NCBI GenBank assembly: GCA_002435835.1
Contig: DIVM01000002.1
Location: 1 to 7,098, forward strand
Source: Firmicutes bacterium UBA6132
GTDB taxonomy: Bacteria > Bacillota_A > Clostridia > Tissierellales > Sedimentibacteraceae
Length of the DNA: 7,098 bases
Direction: 5' to 3'
This document shows, piece by piece, positions 6,723 through 7,098 of this stretch. Every line of letters starts with the position of its first letter. Positions within the stretch are counted from its first letter, which is position 1. The notes beneath the pieces were generated by a model that was not told where the DNA came from, did not search any database, and worked only from the letters and a program-made list of their open reading frames with translations. The translations under genes and the position numbers were made by a program.

Positions 6723-6820
6723 GTGAATTTTAAATTTTCTAAAATTTTAGGGACGAATTTTGGGGACGGACTCTTTTGGCAAATGGTCTTGTTGCCAAAA
6801 GTGGTCCGTCCCTAAAATTC
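6723..6820. repeat. Long-stem REP-like hairpin of the GGGACGGACC family
   Basis: Between the convergent nadK and histidine kinase genes lies a long imperfect hairpin. TTTTGGCAA (6774-6782) pairs perfectly with TTGCCAAAA (6792-6800) around a 9-nt loop. The stem extends outward through GGGGACGGACTC (6762-6773) against GTGGTCCGTCCC (6801-6812), with a mismatch or bulge, and through GAATTTT (6755-6761) against TAAAATTC (6813-6820). A partial extra copy of the left arm (GTGAATTTTA 6723-6732; TTTTAGGGACG 6745-6755) precedes it. The core matches the units at 4888-4931. Its position fits a bidirectional transcription barrier, but no T-tract follows the stem on either strand, so a classic terminator is not supported. 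Confidence 0.75.
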
Positions 6821-6836
6821 ACTTGAATAATACCTT

Positions 6837-6888
6837 CTGAGAGTGAACTTGTTTCCTACATTCTTAAAGTAAACTTGCTTCCTACATT
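6837..6888. repeat. Imperfect 26-bp tandem duplication at the histidine kinase stop
   Basis: 6837-6862 and 6863-6888 are back-to-back 26-bp copies, identical at 22 of 26 positions; the shared part is clearest in ACTTG, then T or C, then TTCCTACATT. The right copy encodes the kinase residues NVGSKFTLR. The second copy begins immediately after, and because 26 is not a multiple of three the kinase frame reads ATG TAG there and stops. Confidence 0.85.
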
Positions 6889-7098
6889 TACAGTGCTTTC
6901 AACTGTTAAAGAAAATCTGTGGATATCTGCAATCCATTTAGCTATACTCAAACCTAAACCAGTTCCACCTTTTCTATGACGAGCTTTATCAGCTCTATAA
7001 AATCTATCAAATATTCTACTTAAATCTTTTTCACATATGCCTATTCCAGTATCTTGAACTGTAAATATTTTTTTATTTTTTTCAGTATACAAACAAAC
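6856..7098 (-). CDS. Sensor histidine kinase, C-terminal ATPase fragment (5' part outside window)
   Basis: The last 80 residues of a membrane-type two-component sensor kinase are present, and the frame is open to the right edge, so no start is visible. The HATPase_c core is recognisable: G1 box DTGIGI, F box [10 protein letters not shown], and G2 box [10 protein letters not shown], ending [19 protein letters not shown] is typical of the Bacillota EnvZ/PhoR-like kinases. The N box, the phospho-accepting His domain and any sensor or membrane segments lie beyond the window, so the signal and partner regulator are unknown. The gene is convergent with nadK across a REP-like hairpin. Its stop codon is created at the junction of a 26-bp tandem duplication, yet the end still falls where such kinases normally finish. 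Confidence 0.9.
   Translation of the reverse strand, partial: VCLYTEKNKKIFTVQDTGIGICEKDLSRIFDRFYRADKARHRKGGTGLGLSIAKWIADIHRFSLTVESTVNVGSKFTLRM

Noticed and set aside
7090..7092. TTG as the start of the histidine kinase
   Set aside because: The frame continues upstream to the window edge (codons GTT, TGT), and the catalytic domain would be incomplete if it began here. It is an internal Leu codon.
1..7098. A new defence, mobile or biosynthetic system
   Set aside because: Every substantial frame belongs to a known housekeeping or signalling family. Apart from the short intergenic repeats there is no integrase, transposase, toxin or unrecognised multi-gene module.

Overview
This window looks like chromosome from a low-GC Bacillota (Clostridia-like) genome. 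The evidence is very AT-rich codon use, strong AAAGGAG/GGGAG-type ribosome binding sites, TAA/TAG/TGA all used as stops, and protein families typical of that phylum: a type I asparaginase, a short Bacillus-type NAD kinase and an RluA-family pseudouridine synthase. I would not name a genus.

Layout. Six genes lie on the minus strand and would be transcribed right to left: an RluA/RluD-family pseudouridine synthase (4939-5841), type I L-asparaginase (3831-4829), a PHP-domain phosphoesterase (2976-3794), ispD (2261-2965), ispF (1650-2132) and an FtsH-type membrane AAA+ metalloprotease that runs off the left edge (1-1415). NAD kinase (5910-6716) is divergent on the plus strand. The C-terminal end of a sensor histidine kinase (6856-7098, minus) enters from the right edge and is convergent with NAD kinase.

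Function. Most of this is housekeeping. IspD and IspF are steps 3 and 5 of the MEP isoprenoid pathway, and their pairing is common. The PHP gene sits 10 bp upstream of ispD and 36 bp downstream of the asparaginase gene, so asparaginase-PHP-ispD(-ispF) is probably one transcript. The divergent rluD-like/nadK intergenic region is only 68 bp and holds a good sigma-A-like promoter for the minus-strand gene.

The intergenic spaces are the less ordinary part. Four of the five longest carry repeat-like structure: a nested inverted-repeat, MITE-like segment upstream of ftsH (1430-1586); a 14-bp direct repeat bracketing a short hairpin element after ispD (2192-2273); and two copies of a REP-like GGGACGGACC family (4859-4931 and 6723-6820). 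The histidine kinase gene ends inside an imperfect 26-bp tandem duplication that supplies its stop codon. The FtsH-like protein is also unusual: it has one N-terminal membrane segment and lacks the usual extracytoplasmic domain. I see no CRISPR array, tRNA, rRNA, phage module, toxin-antitoxin pair or clearly new defence or biosynthetic system.
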